A model generated the notes under the pieces. That model did not search any database. It was not told where the DNA came from and saw only the letters and a list, made by a program, of their open reading frames with translations. Below, piece after piece: positions 45,992 to 54,625 of a stretch of 64,000 nt of DNA (position 1 is its first letter; each line of letters opens with the position of its first letter). Origin of the DNA: Lautropia sp. (GTDB taxonomy: Bacteria; Pseudomonadota; Gammaproteobacteria; Burkholderiales; Burkholderiaceae_E). A program made the translations under genes and the position numbers. Where the stretch lies: NCBI GenBank assembly GCA_030532895.1, contig JAUNKF010000006.1:1-64000 (forward strand), given 5' to 3'.

Positions 45992-46774
45992 ATGCCCTCA
46001 GACACCCGCCCAACCGCCCCACGGTCTCAACCACCTGATCCGACCACCATGACGGAATCAAACGCCAGCGCCTTGCCTGCGATCAATGCCCCCCTGTCGA
46101 TGTTCCTGGGAAAACACCGCCTGTTCGAGGGCTTGCCTGCCGAGGTGTTGCTGAAGCTGGGTGAGAACGCCTGGCCCCACACCCTGGAAGCAGGTGAACA
46201 CGCCTTCCACGAAGGCGATGACGCCACGCACTATCTGCTCATCATCAGTGGGCACCTCGAAATGGTGCGCTTCAGCCAGGACGGTGAAGAGCATGTGTTC
46301 CAGACCTTCGGCCCTGGCTCGATGGTGGCCGATGCCGCCATGTTCATGCCTCACGGCAGATACCCGATGAGCGCCAGAGCCATGGGTGGATCGGTCACTT
46401 ACTGGCGCCTTTCAGGCGCAAGCCTTCGCGCCGCCTGCGAAAGCTTTCCCATCATGGCCATGCGGATGCTTCGCAGCTTCAGCCAGCGCCTCTATCACCG
46501 AGTCAACGAGGTGGAATGGCTCACCAGCAGTACCGCCCAACAGCGGCTGGCCGCCTACCTCGTGAACCTGAAGGAAACCCAGGGCCATGAACTGACCTTT
46601 CCGCAGAGCCAACGCCGACTGGCGGCCCAGCTCGGCATCCGCCCGGAAACCCTGAACCGGCTACTGGCCGAGTGGAACAGCCGGGGGTGGATCAGCGGCG
46701 GCCGGCGTACCTGGCTGGTCTGCAACGCCGAACCGCTGGCACGCATGGCCGAGGGCAAGGTTCGGCCCTTCTGA
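45992..46774 (+). CDS. Crp/Fnr family transcription regulator
   Basis: DNA-binding regulator with an N-terminal cNMP-like barrel (AGEHAFHEGDDATHYLLIISGHLEMVR) and a C-terminal winged helix (FPQSQRRLAAQLGIRPETLNRLLAEWNSR, split by the recognition helix). It lacks the four-Cys cluster of FNR; only a few isolated cysteines occur, so it is not an iron-sulphur oxygen sensor. It could be a DNR/NnrR-like or other ligand-dependent type. The start is uncertain: ATG at 45992, or at 46049 (MTESNASAL); neither has a ribosome site. It stands alone, with no visible target gene nearby. Confidence 0.85.
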   Translation: MPSDTRPTAPRSQPPDPTTMTESNASALPAINAPLSMFLGKHRLFEGLPAEVLLKLGENAWPHTLEAGEHAFHEGDDATHYLLIISGHLEMVRFSQDGEEHVFQTFGPGSMVADAAMFMPHGRYPMSARAMGGSVTYWRLSGASLRAACESFPIMAMRMLRSFSQRLYHRVNEVEWLTSSTAQQRLAAYLVNLKETQGHELTFPQSQRRLAAQLGIRPETLNRLLAEWNSRGWISGGRRTWLVCNAEPLARMAEGKVRPF

Positions 46775-46883
46775 CTCCCTGGCTCTGCAGAAACCTGTTC
46801 ATTCAGCGCCTCAAACCGGCTGCTTCATGCCGGCCCCTTGCGGGGCATGGTCTTGAACGCCAACTCACAGGAACCAGACGAGA

Positions 46884-46905
46884 CAGGGCGGCCGAAGCCG
46901 CCCTG
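46884..46905 (-). terminator. Hairpin terminator after the AsmA gene
   Basis: CAGGGCGGC and GCCGCCCTG around a four-base loop. Read on the minus strand the loop is TTCG, the extra-stable tetraloop, and TCTCGTCT follows. It is 33-54 bases past the stop at 46938. Confidence 0.7.
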
Positions 46906-46937
46906 CTTCAAGGGCATGAAGACAGCCTGTCAGCCCA

Positions 46938-49271
46938 TCACCGGCCGAACAGACCTTTCAGCGACTCCTTGGCCTTGTTCACATCCACCTTGTCGGTCAG
47001 ACCGCGCTTGTCGAGTTGCTCTTTGAGCTTCTGCTCGGCCTGGCCCTTCAGCTCGTTACCGACCTTCGATTTCAGCGCCTCTTTCGCGGCAGCAGCCCAA
47101 TCGATCTGCCAATTCATCGCATCGAAAGCACCGCTCAGACGCACCGGGATCGTCACGCCACGGACATCGGCCAAGTCCTTCCCGCCCTGGCCACTGCTGG
47201 TGCCGACCACCGAAGCCATGACGGTGTAATCGAGCACGCTGCGGCCAATGTCGACCGACCCCTCACCGCCCACGCGAACCAGTGGCGACTTCAATGACAG
47301 ATCCTTGCTACGCGCCACGCCGTTCTGGATCTGGAAGCTCACCGACATCTCGGTAAAGTCGGTTTTCTGGGACATGTCGGCCCCCTGCTTTTCGGCCTGT
47401 GGCGTGCCGGAGAACATCTGGCGGGCCTGACGCAGCTTTTCACCGAGGTTGATCCCCTTGACGGCACCGTCCTTCAGCGCCAGCGCCGTGCTCCCGGCCA
47501 GCGAGCGCTTCAGTGCTTCCACCGTGCCCCCACCGGTGTTGACAGCCACGTTGAGGTTACCCTTGCCTTCGAGGATGTCCTGATCGGCCAACGCCTTCAG
47601 GAGCGGATTGATCGAGATGCCGGTGAAATCGGCTTTCAGCGTCATCTTGTTGGCAGCCGGTGTGGAGCCGGTCGTCACCACCGACGACGCCGCCAGACGC
47701 CCGTCATACAGCGCCGCCGAGAGTGGCGCCAGATTCAGCTGGCCATTGGCAATACGCGCATTGGCCTTGATGGCGCGTGCCTCCAGCCCACGGGCCACCA
47801 GATGGCCAATGGCCACCTTGGCATCCAGCGTCAACCCCTTGAGCGCCGACAGGTCGACCGGGGTTTCCGCCTGGTTGCCGGGCGCTGCCGGTGGCAAGGC
47901 GGCCGTCTCCGTCTTCGCCGGCGGGAAGAAATGGTCGATATTCAGCTTGTCGGCATTCAAGTCGACCTGGATTTTCGGGGTCTTGAAGCCGTTGACACCA
48001 GCCTTGAGCAGCATGTTGGCCTGATCGACCAATGCCGACAGATCCACCTGGGCCGTCTCCTTGTTCAGGTCGAGTGCCACCTTGCCACCCAGATTCAACT
48101 GCGAAGCAGCCTTGGGCACGGCCGGATCATCGATCTTGACTTCACCATCCAGCGAAGCAAGCTGATAACGGCCACCGGCAAGACTCGCCTCCAAAGGCGA
48201 GGCGACCCGGGCCACCACGCTACGCCCCGCCTGCTTCAGCGTGGACTCGAGCCCCAGACGCTGAACCTTCAGCGCTTCGGCCGTACCGCCCACACCCGCC
48301 AGGCTCAACGTTGCATTGAGCCACTCCTTGTCGCCCAGCGAGACCATGCCTTCGATCGTGTCACCCGATGCATTGTCCTGGTTGATGGCCAGACGAGGCG
48401 CTGCCAGGCGGGTCTTGAACGCATCCTCACCCAGGCGACCATGCCCCTCGACCACCAGCTCGCTGACATCGACGAAGGGGCCGGCCGGGTTGAACGAAAA
48501 CCCCTTCAGACGAAGCGCAAGCTGCTGAAGCTGCACGGTGTCGAGCGCACCCTTCAACGTGGCGTTCAGATCCTGAAAACCATATACCCCTTCGTTCAGG
48601 TCAAGCTTGAGCCGCCCTTTCAGCCCGAACTCGCCCCGCGCCTCCGGCGACTGGGCGCTGAAACCAAGGTTCAGGGTCACCGGCGTCTCCACCACGTTGG
48701 CAAGTGGCCCCGTGTCCAGATTGAGGCGCTCCAGCGTCAGACGCTGGCCGGCCTGACGATCATCGTAGACGACCCGTGCGTTCTTCAGCTCGACACCATT
48801 GATGCGGAAATCAGGCAAGCCGCCCTTGGCCGGTGCCTCGCCCGGCTCAGGCTCGGTGGCCGGCGCCTCATCCTGCGGCGTTGCACCGATCAGGTCATCG
48901 ATGCTCAACGTGCCATCGGCCTTGCGCACCACGCGAGCGTCCAGCCCGTCGATGCTGACGGTATCAGCCTGCACCTGTCCCTTGAGCAACGGCAACAGCG
49001 CGATGCTGACCCGCGCCGAGCCAAGGCTCGCCGCATCTTCCGACGGACGATTCGGCTCGGACAGGCGGACGGCAGGCAGCGTGACGGCCACGTTCGGGAA
49101 GACCGACAGCGACAGGTCGCCATCGATCGTCAACGTGCGCTGATACCGGTTCGAGACGAAGGAAGTGATTTGAGGTTTGAAATAGTTGACATCCACGAAA
49201 CTGACGCCGATCGCCAGCACGGCCAGCAAACCGACAAGGACGCCAACGGCAATCAACAACTTTCTGATCAT
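46938..49271 (-). CDS. AsmA family protein
   Basis: Large envelope protein (777 residues) with an N-terminal transmembrane helix (residues ~4-25) and an AsmA-type chorein-like repeat body. It is thought to bridge membranes and affect outer-membrane lipid balance. N-terminal VDVNYFKPQITSFVSNRYQR, TLPAVRLSEPNRP and the C-terminal GGTVEALKRSLAGSTALALK and FTEMSVSFQIQNGVA are AsmA hallmarks. It shares four bases with the thioredoxin-like gene upstream (ATGA overlap). A stable hairpin follows the stop. Confidence 0.92.
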   Translation of the reverse strand: MIRKLLIAVGVLVGLLAVLAIGVSFVDVNYFKPQITSFVSNRYQRTLTIDGDLSLSVFPNVAVTLPAVRLSEPNRPSEDAASLGSARVSIALLPLLKGQVQADTVSIDGLDARVVRKADGTLSIDDLIGATPQDEAPATEPEPGEAPAKGGLPDFRINGVELKNARVVYDDRQAGQRLTLERLNLDTGPLANVVETPVTLNLGFSAQSPEARGEFGLKGRLKLDLNEGVYGFQDLNATLKGALDTVQLQQLALRLKGFSFNPAGPFVDVSELVVEGHGRLGEDAFKTRLAAPRLAINQDNASGDTIEGMVSLGDKEWLNATLSLAGVGGTAEALKVQRLGLESTLKQAGRSVVARVASPLEASLAGGRYQLASLDGEVKIDDPAVPKAASQLNLGGKVALDLNKETAQVDLSALVDQANMLLKAGVNGFKTPKIQVDLNADKLNIDHFFPPAKTETAALPPAAPGNQAETPVDLSALKGLTLDAKVAIGHLVARGLEARAIKANARIANGQLNLAPLSAALYDGRLAASSVVTTGSTPAANKMTLKADFTGISINPLLKALADQDILEGKGNLNVAVNTGGGTVEALKRSLAGSTALALKDGAVKGINLGEKLRQARQMFSGTPQAEKQGADMSQKTDFTEMSVSFQIQNGVARSKDLSLKSPLVRVGGEGSVDIGRSVLDYTVMASVVGTSSGQGGKDLADVRGVTIPVRLSGAFDAMNWQIDWAAAAKEALKSKVGNELKGQAEQKLKEQLDKRGLTDKVDVNKAKESLKGLFGR

Positions 49272-49666
49272 GAAGAAACTCCAATCAGCGCATTCAGACG
49301 CTCGGCAAGTAAGACGACATCCTCATCCACGGGCACCGGTTGGCGCCGATGATCAAGTAGCGCACGCAACAGCCTTCGCAGCTGATCGACACCCGGCAAC
49401 ATCGGCCCGAAAAACAGCACCGATGCCCCCGACATGACCAGCAAGGTGGGAAATGTCTCGACATCGAGATCCCCGACCAGCTCGCTGTCATCCTCGATAT
49501 CGACCCACAGGAAGGCCGTATCCGGATAAGTGGCCGCCTCGGCCATCAGCATGTCCCGATAGCCACGACAGGTGCCACACCACTGCGCACACAGGCAGGC
49601 CACCGTCCATGCCGGCTGGCTGGCAGAGGGTCGATGAATGATACGCGGACAGCGGTCGATATTCAT
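49268..49666 (-). CDS. Thioredoxin-family protein
   Basis: 132-residue thioredoxin-fold protein, probably cytoplasmic as no signal is seen. The active site is CAQWCGTCRGY (WCGTC), close to thioredoxin but with Thr in place of the usual Pro/Gly. VDIEDDSEL, DVETFPTLLV (the conserved cis-Pro) and a C-terminal helix follow. The ATG at 49664-49666 is preferred; a longer frame begins with TTG at 49702. It overlaps the asmA-like gene by four bases, so the two are coupled; their link is unknown. Confidence 0.88.
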   Translation of the reverse strand: MNIDRCPRIIHRPSASQPAWTVACLCAQWCGTCRGYRDMLMAEAATYPDTAFLWVDIEDDSELVGDLDVETFPTLLVMSGASVLFFGPMLPGVDQLRRLLRALLDHRRQPVPVDEDVVLLAERLNALIGVSS

Positions 49667-50023
49667 GGTGGGATAAAAAGCGGCCAGACGGACACCGGGC
49701 AACGGTCATGCCTGCCCAGGCGCTGGCGCGGGTGAGTCTGAAGCACCGCGATCAGGCCCAGCCCCGAACCGTCGCGGGGCATCTCGGCACGCTGACTGCC
49801 CGACGACAGGCCGGACGCCCTGCGGCGCTGTCGGCGGCGAACCGGCGCAAGCCCCGCGCTCGCATCAGAAGATGATGCATCCATTATAAAAGGCCCCTCG
49901 GAAGCCGGCACCTTCGGGTACCACGCACGCCCATCCCGCAAGGATGACCGCCTGATCGACTCGATGATGTCAAAGTGCAACAGATACGCGACAAAGACAC
50001 CTCCTCAGCTTTGTCGACACACG
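49667..50023. promoter_or_regulatory. Spacer upstream of the thioredoxin-like gene
   Basis: 357 bases between two genes that diverge. A perfect TATAAT occurs on the minus strand at 49883-49888, about 220 bases before the thioredoxin-like ATG, but its -35 partner is poor. No gene is seen. Confidence 0.35.
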
Positions 50024-50527
50024 ATGGAATCGGCAGACCACCTGACAACCACACCAGACGATACCCCGCGGGCCGCCGCATGCCCTGATCTGGACGCGCT
50101 TCCCATCCCTTCCCCAACCGTTCACACGCCGCAGACCCAGAGCTTCCTCACCCCCAAACTCCACGTGGACAGCAATCAGCTCGCATTCATCGGCCCCATC
50201 GAATGCGGGCGTGAAGCGGAGACCTTTGCCACCCTCCTGACCTTCACCATTTTCTCGGAACGCCCCGAGCGTGTGATCGACGAAGCCTACTCCTCGGCCT
50301 GCGCCAGTACCGGCGCAGCAAGTCGACTCGACGAAGACAACTGGTATCGCATCGCCAGCGAGTACTTCGAGGAGTTTCTGGACTATCTGAACACCGCCGA
50401 CATGAGCGAACTGCAGGACAGTCTCGCGTGGCTCGACCAGCATTTCTTTGGCAAGCACGCAGGTTATGAAGATGCACGGATGATGATCGAACGCTATCTG
50501 ATCATGCGGGGCCAACCATTGCACTGA
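50024..50527 (+). CDS. Conserved-looking hypothetical protein
   Basis: 167 residues, acidic, no signal or membrane segment. I do not recognise a family. A Pro/Thr-rich first third leads into a helical core (DEDNWYRIASEYFEEFLDYL, LAWLDQHFFGKH, ARMMIERYLIMRG). The start is uncertain: ATG 50024 or 49964; neither has a good ribosome site. A long hairpin follows (50573-50630). It is convergent with the NYN gene. Confidence 0.6.
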   Translation: MESADHLTTTPDDTPRAAACPDLDALPIPSPTVHTPQTQSFLTPKLHVDSNQLAFIGPIECGREAETFATLLTFTIFSERPERVIDEAYSSACASTGAASRLDEDNWYRIASEYFEEFLDYLNTADMSELQDSLAWLDQHFFGKHAGYEDARMMIERYLIMRGQPLH

Positions 50528-50572
50528 TCAGTGCCGCCCTGCAGGGCGAAGGTGCCAGACCACCGGAAGTGG

Positions 50573-50630
50573 CCCCAAACGACGAAGGCCGTCACCTGCC
50601 ATGATGCAGGGGACGGCCTTGCTGTTTGGG
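50573..50630. terminator. Long shared hairpin between converging genes
   Basis: CCCAAAC...GTTTGGG outermost, then AAGGCCGTC with GACGGCCTT, then CCTGC with GCAGG, joined by short bulges around a six-base loop. It ends the 167-aa gene and may block antisense readthrough from the NYN gene. No long T-run. Confidence 0.65.
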
Positions 50631-50660
50631 TGCCTCCCGGCGCCCTTTGGCGAAGCAGCC

Positions 50661-51599
50661 TCAGTCGCTCAACTCGGCACGCAAACGGTCGCGAGCAAAG
50701 TTCTTTTCGGCATTGGTGAGCTTTCCATGCCCCAAATCGGCATAAATGTGATGGATGAGCAAACGATCCAGACCCGGATCGATACGGCGGCTGAGCGGAT
50801 CGACATCAGCGCACAGATCGGCCTGTTCATCCACGAAAACCTTGACGGATTCGATGATGCGCAGTCGACTTTCCTCATCGAGCGGCGTGTGTTCGTTACG
50901 GGTTTGCGGATAGACCGAAGCCGACGGCGGCACGCCACCGGTCAGGATGGAGGTTGCCCCGCTCCCGCCAGGTGACGTGGAAGGGAAATTGTTGTTGCCA
51001 TAAGGCGGCGCATAGTCATATTCACCCGAGGTGGGTGGCACATAACGCATGACGGCCGACAGATCATACACCCCCAGTCGTGCCACCCGATCGGCTCGAC
51101 TCGTGATCTCGAAGCTCTGACGGTGCGACACGCCCAGCTCAGCATCCTCGACCCCGATCACGGCAATGCGAACGCCCTTCTTTTGCGCCATCTCGATACC
51201 GATGGCAAAGTCGCCATCCCCCGTGACCAGGGCTGCATCGCAGATGGCACCATTACTGGCCAGCTCGATCAAGTCGGTGACGATCAGCGAATCGACCCCG
51301 CGCTGCTGCCCCGCCGCGTTGACGATGCCCGCACGGAAATGCACATCGGGCAACTCGGCAATGGCACGCTGCTGTTGTGACAGGCCACTGGTCATCACAC
51401 CGTCATACCAATAGACCCGAAGCAGTTCCCGAGTCGTCAGACCAAGGGCCGTTCGCGTCTTTTCCAGCAACAGGTTGATCAGGGCGGCCGGGTTCATCAC
51501 CTCCAGGTGATGCCTTTTGGTTGAGGCGCGTTCACTGACGATTTCAGCAGACTGATGCAGCAAATAGCCTGCATCGACCATCACGACAAAGCGATCCAT
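50661..51599 (-). CDS. NYN-domain (LabA/DUF88) putative RNase
   Basis: 312-residue protein with a PIN-like NYN domain, residues ~1-180. The acidic metal-binding set is visible: D9 (MVDAGYL), D103 (GVDSLIVTDL) with D109, and D128/D130 (VTGDGDF), next to KKGVRIAVIGVEDAELG. Proteins of this family cleave RNA or act in RNA turnover. A Pro/Gly/Ser-rich linker and a helical C-terminal region follow. The ATG at 51597-51599 is preceded at three bases by the shared leader element (51603-51618). It is convergent with the 167-aa gene. Confidence 0.88.
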   Translation of the reverse strand: MDRFVVMVDAGYLLHQSAEIVSERASTKRHHLEVMNPAALINLLLEKTRTALGLTTRELLRVYWYDGVMTSGLSQQQRAIAELPDVHFRAGIVNAAGQQRGVDSLIVTDLIELASNGAICDAALVTGDGDFAIGIEMAQKKGVRIAVIGVEDAELGVSHRQSFEITSRADRVARLGVYDLSAVMRYVPPTSGEYDYAPPYGNNNFPSTSPGGSGATSILTGGVPPSASVYPQTRNEHTPLDEESRLRIIESVKVFVDEQADLCADVDPLSRRIDPGLDRLLIHHIYADLGHGKLTNAEKNFARDRLRAELSD

Positions 51600-51602
51600 T
51601 TC

Positions 51603-51618
51603 GAGTCCCGTTAACTAA
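51603..51618 (-). promoter_or_regulatory. Shared leader element, copy 2
   Basis: On the coding strand TTAGTTAACGGGACTC ends three bases before the NYN ATG. It matches the element before the 71-aa gene (45091-45107) with one base gained there. A CCGCTG/CAGCGG hairpin (51632-51647) lies just upstream. Confidence 0.55.
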
Positions 51619-52499
51619 TTAAATAGCGTACACCGCTGATGGCAGCGGATATTGAGCCTAACCGAACAACAGTACAAACCAAACGTCAGGCGAACCGGGC
51701 ATTATTGTAGCCCAAGAAAATGGTGCCCCGAACACCGACAGCCAGACGGTCGTTTAAGAGCACTGATCGAGATTAGCGCGTGTGGGCGGGCGTTTAATCA
51801 TCCCGACACGCCCCTTGTCAAAAGCGACGCCGGGCTACCGTGGCCAACCGGACGGACAGCGCGAGACCGCATGCCCCGGCCCATCCTGCAAGTACCGATG
51901 CCGGCGCACAACACCCCTTGAGGTCTGATCTGACGGGAAACACCCTTTTCATTAATAAATAGAAGTAATGACAGATGTTTTGACGCAACAAGATTTCACA
52001 ATGCAAAACTGATTTTCATGGCCACGAAATCCAAACCCGTGTCACAAAATCGACGTGCGGCAGAATCGACTTTCATGACATCGAGGCACGCCCTCGAACG
52101 GGCCGGCTTGGCAAAAAACCGGCGATGTCGTCCAGAAAAACCTCCATACCCCCAAAAAACGGTAGTTGCCACGCCCGCACCACATGAATGGCCGGGCTGA
52201 AACGCGCTGCAACCTGCCCAATAGCACGTGTTATGCACCTATCATCCTCTCGCATGCCCCCTTGCATGTCTCCCCTCACTGGCCCCGGAACGGCGGGCTG
52301 AGAAGGCTGCGGGCTGAGAAGGCGCCCTCCGTCCGTCGTCAAGACGTCGATGATGCCTTCGCAAGCATGGCAATGCCGTCAATGTGCGGTATCGGGGCCC
52401 GCCCTTCCGCCCACTCCGTACCTGCCCGCCAACGGACATCAGACGCAGCAGAAACAGTTAGGGTAGAATGTCGAGCTTCAATCGGGCTGGACATGCATC
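51619..52499. other. Gene-poor region between NYN gene and tRNA-Ser
   Basis: 881 bases without a gene I can support. Open frames here are short or lack family resemblance; the best (52018-52200, 60 codons, basic) has no ribosome site. The stretch 51925-52020 is AT-rich. A small RNA is possible but no structure is compelling. Confidence 0.4.
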
Positions 52500-52587
52500 G
52501 GAAGAGTGGCAGAGCGGTTGAATGCACCGGTCTTGAAAACCGGCGATGGGCGACCATCCGTGGGTTCGAATCCCACCTCTTCCGCCA
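52500..52587 (+). tRNA. tRNA-Ser (UGA anticodon)
   Basis: A complete cloverleaf including encoded CCA. The acceptor arm GGAAGAG pairs with CTCTTCC, G73 and CCA follow. The anticodon stem CCGGT/ACCGG encloses CTTGAAA with anticodon TGA. A long variable arm (GATGGGCGACCATC) fits a serine tRNA, and the T arm is GTGGGTTCGAATCCCAC. Confidence 0.97.
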
Positions 52588-52676
52588 CCCTCACGGCCAT
52601 TGTCCTGGCCGCCTATGCATGATGGCCAGTCGGGCTATCATCAGGCGTCCTCTGCCGTCCTGTTTGCCGACGACCC

Positions 52677-53756
52677 ATGCCCGAGCACATTTCTGTCGGC
52701 GCGCCCGCCGCCTCTGACTTGCCCCGCCCGCTCCTGATCCGTTTTGGTGCGATGGGCGACCTCGTCCTGATACAGCCGATGATCCGGCTCCTGTCAGCAC
52801 GCTTCGGCCAGCCCGTCGATATCCTGGCTGCGGGGGGGTGGACACGGGCACTCTACGAAGGACAACCCGGTGTGGGAGAGGTTCGGGTGCTGGCCAATCG
52901 CAAGCTGCCGTACTGGCTCAATGCCGACAAGCGGGCACTCGTGGCCTGGCTCAAGCACACAGGCCCACGCCCGATCTGGTATGGCGATTTCGATGAACGA
53001 CTGCTGCCATTGCTGGCCCGCGCAGGTCAGCACGTGGAGACGATCGCACGCGGCAAGCAGCTCGGCATGCGCCCTGGCGAACATCTGGTCGATTTTTCGC
53101 AGCGGCTGGCCGAACAGGTGCCAGCAGCCTTCCGACACCTGAGCCTGCCCGATCCCCTGCCCCATCAGGATCCCCATTTCGTCGTCTCGCCCGCGATGCA
53201 AGCCGACCTCGATGGCTGGCTGGCCAGCAAAGGCTGGACCGACAAACCCTTGCTGCTGATTCAGGCTGGCAACCGCCGCACGATGCGTACCGGACTGCGC
53301 CGGCGTGTCTCCACCAACACCAAATGGTGGCCCGAAGAGAACTGGGCCGCCATCATCCGGATGCTGGCCGACCGTCACCCGGCAGCGCGCATCCTGCTGA
53401 TCGGCGCGCCGCCTGAAGCCGATCTGAACGAAGAACTACGGCGGCTCGCCGGCGTGGACCAAGCCGTCAACGTGGCCACCGAGTTGCCAATTCCACGGCT
53501 ACTTGCACTCCAGTCCCGTGCTGCCGGCATGATTTCGGTGGACACCGGCCCAGGGCACACGGCTGCCGCGGTCGGCTGCCCCTTGGTCGTGCTCTTCGGC
53601 GTGGCCGATCCGGTCGAGATTCGGCCACGAGGCGGAAATACACCGGTGGAAGTGATTCAAGAACACCGCGATGGCAAGCCCGACATGACAGCCATCCCCG
53701 TGCAGGCCGTCGTCGATGCCTGGGCGCGTCTGCCCCTCAGCATGCCCGGCGACTGA
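52677..53756 (+). CDS. Glycosyltransferase family 9 protein (heptosyltransferase-like)
   Basis: 359-residue GT9 enzyme, probably adding a heptose or related sugar to lipopolysaccharide. RPLLIRFGAMGDLVLIQPMI is the N-terminal donor-binding signature, and the C-terminal site reads GMISVDTGPGHTAAAVGCPL. It diverges from the waaC gene at 43595, so a different acceptor or sugar is likely. The start at 52677 is an ATG inside the stretch after tRNA-Ser with little ribosome-site support. It is single, 93 bases from the convergent Nudix gene. Confidence 0.88.
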   Translation: MPEHISVGAPAASDLPRPLLIRFGAMGDLVLIQPMIRLLSARFGQPVDILAAGGWTRALYEGQPGVGEVRVLANRKLPYWLNADKRALVAWLKHTGPRPIWYGDFDERLLPLLARAGQHVETIARGKQLGMRPGEHLVDFSQRLAEQVPAAFRHLSLPDPLPHQDPHFVVSPAMQADLDGWLASKGWTDKPLLLIQAGNRRTMRTGLRRRVSTNTKWWPEENWAAIIRMLADRHPAARILLIGAPPEADLNEELRRLAGVDQAVNVATELPIPRLLALQSRAAGMISVDTGPGHTAAAVGCPLVVLFGVADPVEIRPRGGNTPVEVIQEHRDGKPDMTAIPVQAVVDAWARLPLSMPGD

Positions 53757-53849
53757 CCCCCGATCCCGTGGTGCATGATCATCAGCACATGATGTCAGAT
53801 GTACCGAGCATGACCAGCGGGAGAAACTGCGGCGGGAGAAACAGCGATC

Positions 53850-54488
53850 TCAGCGCAAATCAAAAACCGGCCACGGCAACTCACCCCGATGGAAGCGGTC
53901 CAGCCAGTGCACGGCCAGCTGTGTCTTCACATCCAGCAACCGATGGGCACGCAGCTCATCCATCAGCCAGCCAAAGCTGACCCATTCGATCTCGACAAAC
54001 TCTTCATCATCGAGATTGCGCTCGACCTTTTCCAGATCCTTGGCAAGGTAAATGTCCATCACCTCATCGGCAAAGCCGATGGCCGGATGAATGCGCGTCA
54101 GGTGCGCCCAACGGTGGGCACGATAACCGGTTTCCTCGATCAGCTCGCGCTTGGCCGTCTCGAAGGTGCTCTCGCCCGGATCACGCTTGCCGGCCGGCAG
54201 CTCCACATACACACGCCCCGGCGCATAGCGAAACTGTCGCTCGATCAGGATCCGATCCTGATCATCGATCGCCACCATTGCCGCCGCCCCCGGATGCATG
54301 ACGAACTCACGGGTGGAGGTGGCCCCATTGGGCAAGCGCGCCACATCACGCCGCACGTTCAGAAAGCGGCCCGAATACACCAGCTCACGTGAGACGGTTT
54401 CTTCGGCCAGCCCCGGATGGCGGGTCTTCTCTTCTGGGTCGATATGATCGGGAATGTCTTCTGCTTTGAGCACCGAGTGTTGAGGCAA
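53850..54488 (-). CDS. Nudix hydrolase, ADP-ribose pyrophosphatase type
   Basis: 212-residue enzyme that hydrolyses nucleoside diphosphate-X, most likely ADP-ribose or a nucleotide sugar. The Nudix box reads GKRDPGESTFETAKRELIEE followed by TGY, matching GX5EX7REUXEEXGU. The start is a TTG at 54486-54488, supported by AAGGAGG eight bases upstream, a strong ribosome site that fixes this unusual start. It lies beyond the nuo terminator, so it is transcribed separately. Confidence 0.92.
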   Translation of the reverse strand: MPQHSVLKAEDIPDHIDPEEKTRHPGLAEETVSRELVYSGRFLNVRRDVARLPNGATSTREFVMHPGAAAMVAIDDQDRILIERQFRYAPGRVYVELPAGKRDPGESTFETAKRELIEETGYRAHRWAHLTRIHPAIGFADEVMDIYLAKDLEKVERNLDDEEFVEIEWVSFGWLMDELRAHRLLDVKTQLAVHWLDRFHRGELPWPVFDLR

Positions 54489-54553
54489 GATCGTGTCCTC
54501 CTTATATCGGGATGGTTTTCGTGTCGATCGGCAACGATGCCAAAGTCTACTAT

Positions 54554-54599
54554 TGAAGACAAAACGGCTGCCAGAAACCCGGCAGCCGTTTTGTCTTCA
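54554..54599 (-). terminator. Terminator at the end of the nuo operon
   Basis: TGAAGACAAAACGGCTGCC (54554-54572) pairs perfectly with GGCAGCCGTTTTGTCTTCA (54581-54599) over 19 bases around an eight-base loop. The A/T-rich outer arm gives a TTTTGTCTT run on the minus strand. It starts 27 bases past the nuoN stop. Confidence 0.92.
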
Positions 54600-54625
54600 G
54601 CACACATCAGCAGCAACGCCGTGCC

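Noticed and set aside
52018-52200. Possible 60-codon basic protein before tRNA-Ser
   Set aside because: No ribosome site, no recognised family, and proline-rich nonsense-like C terminus; not reported as a gene.
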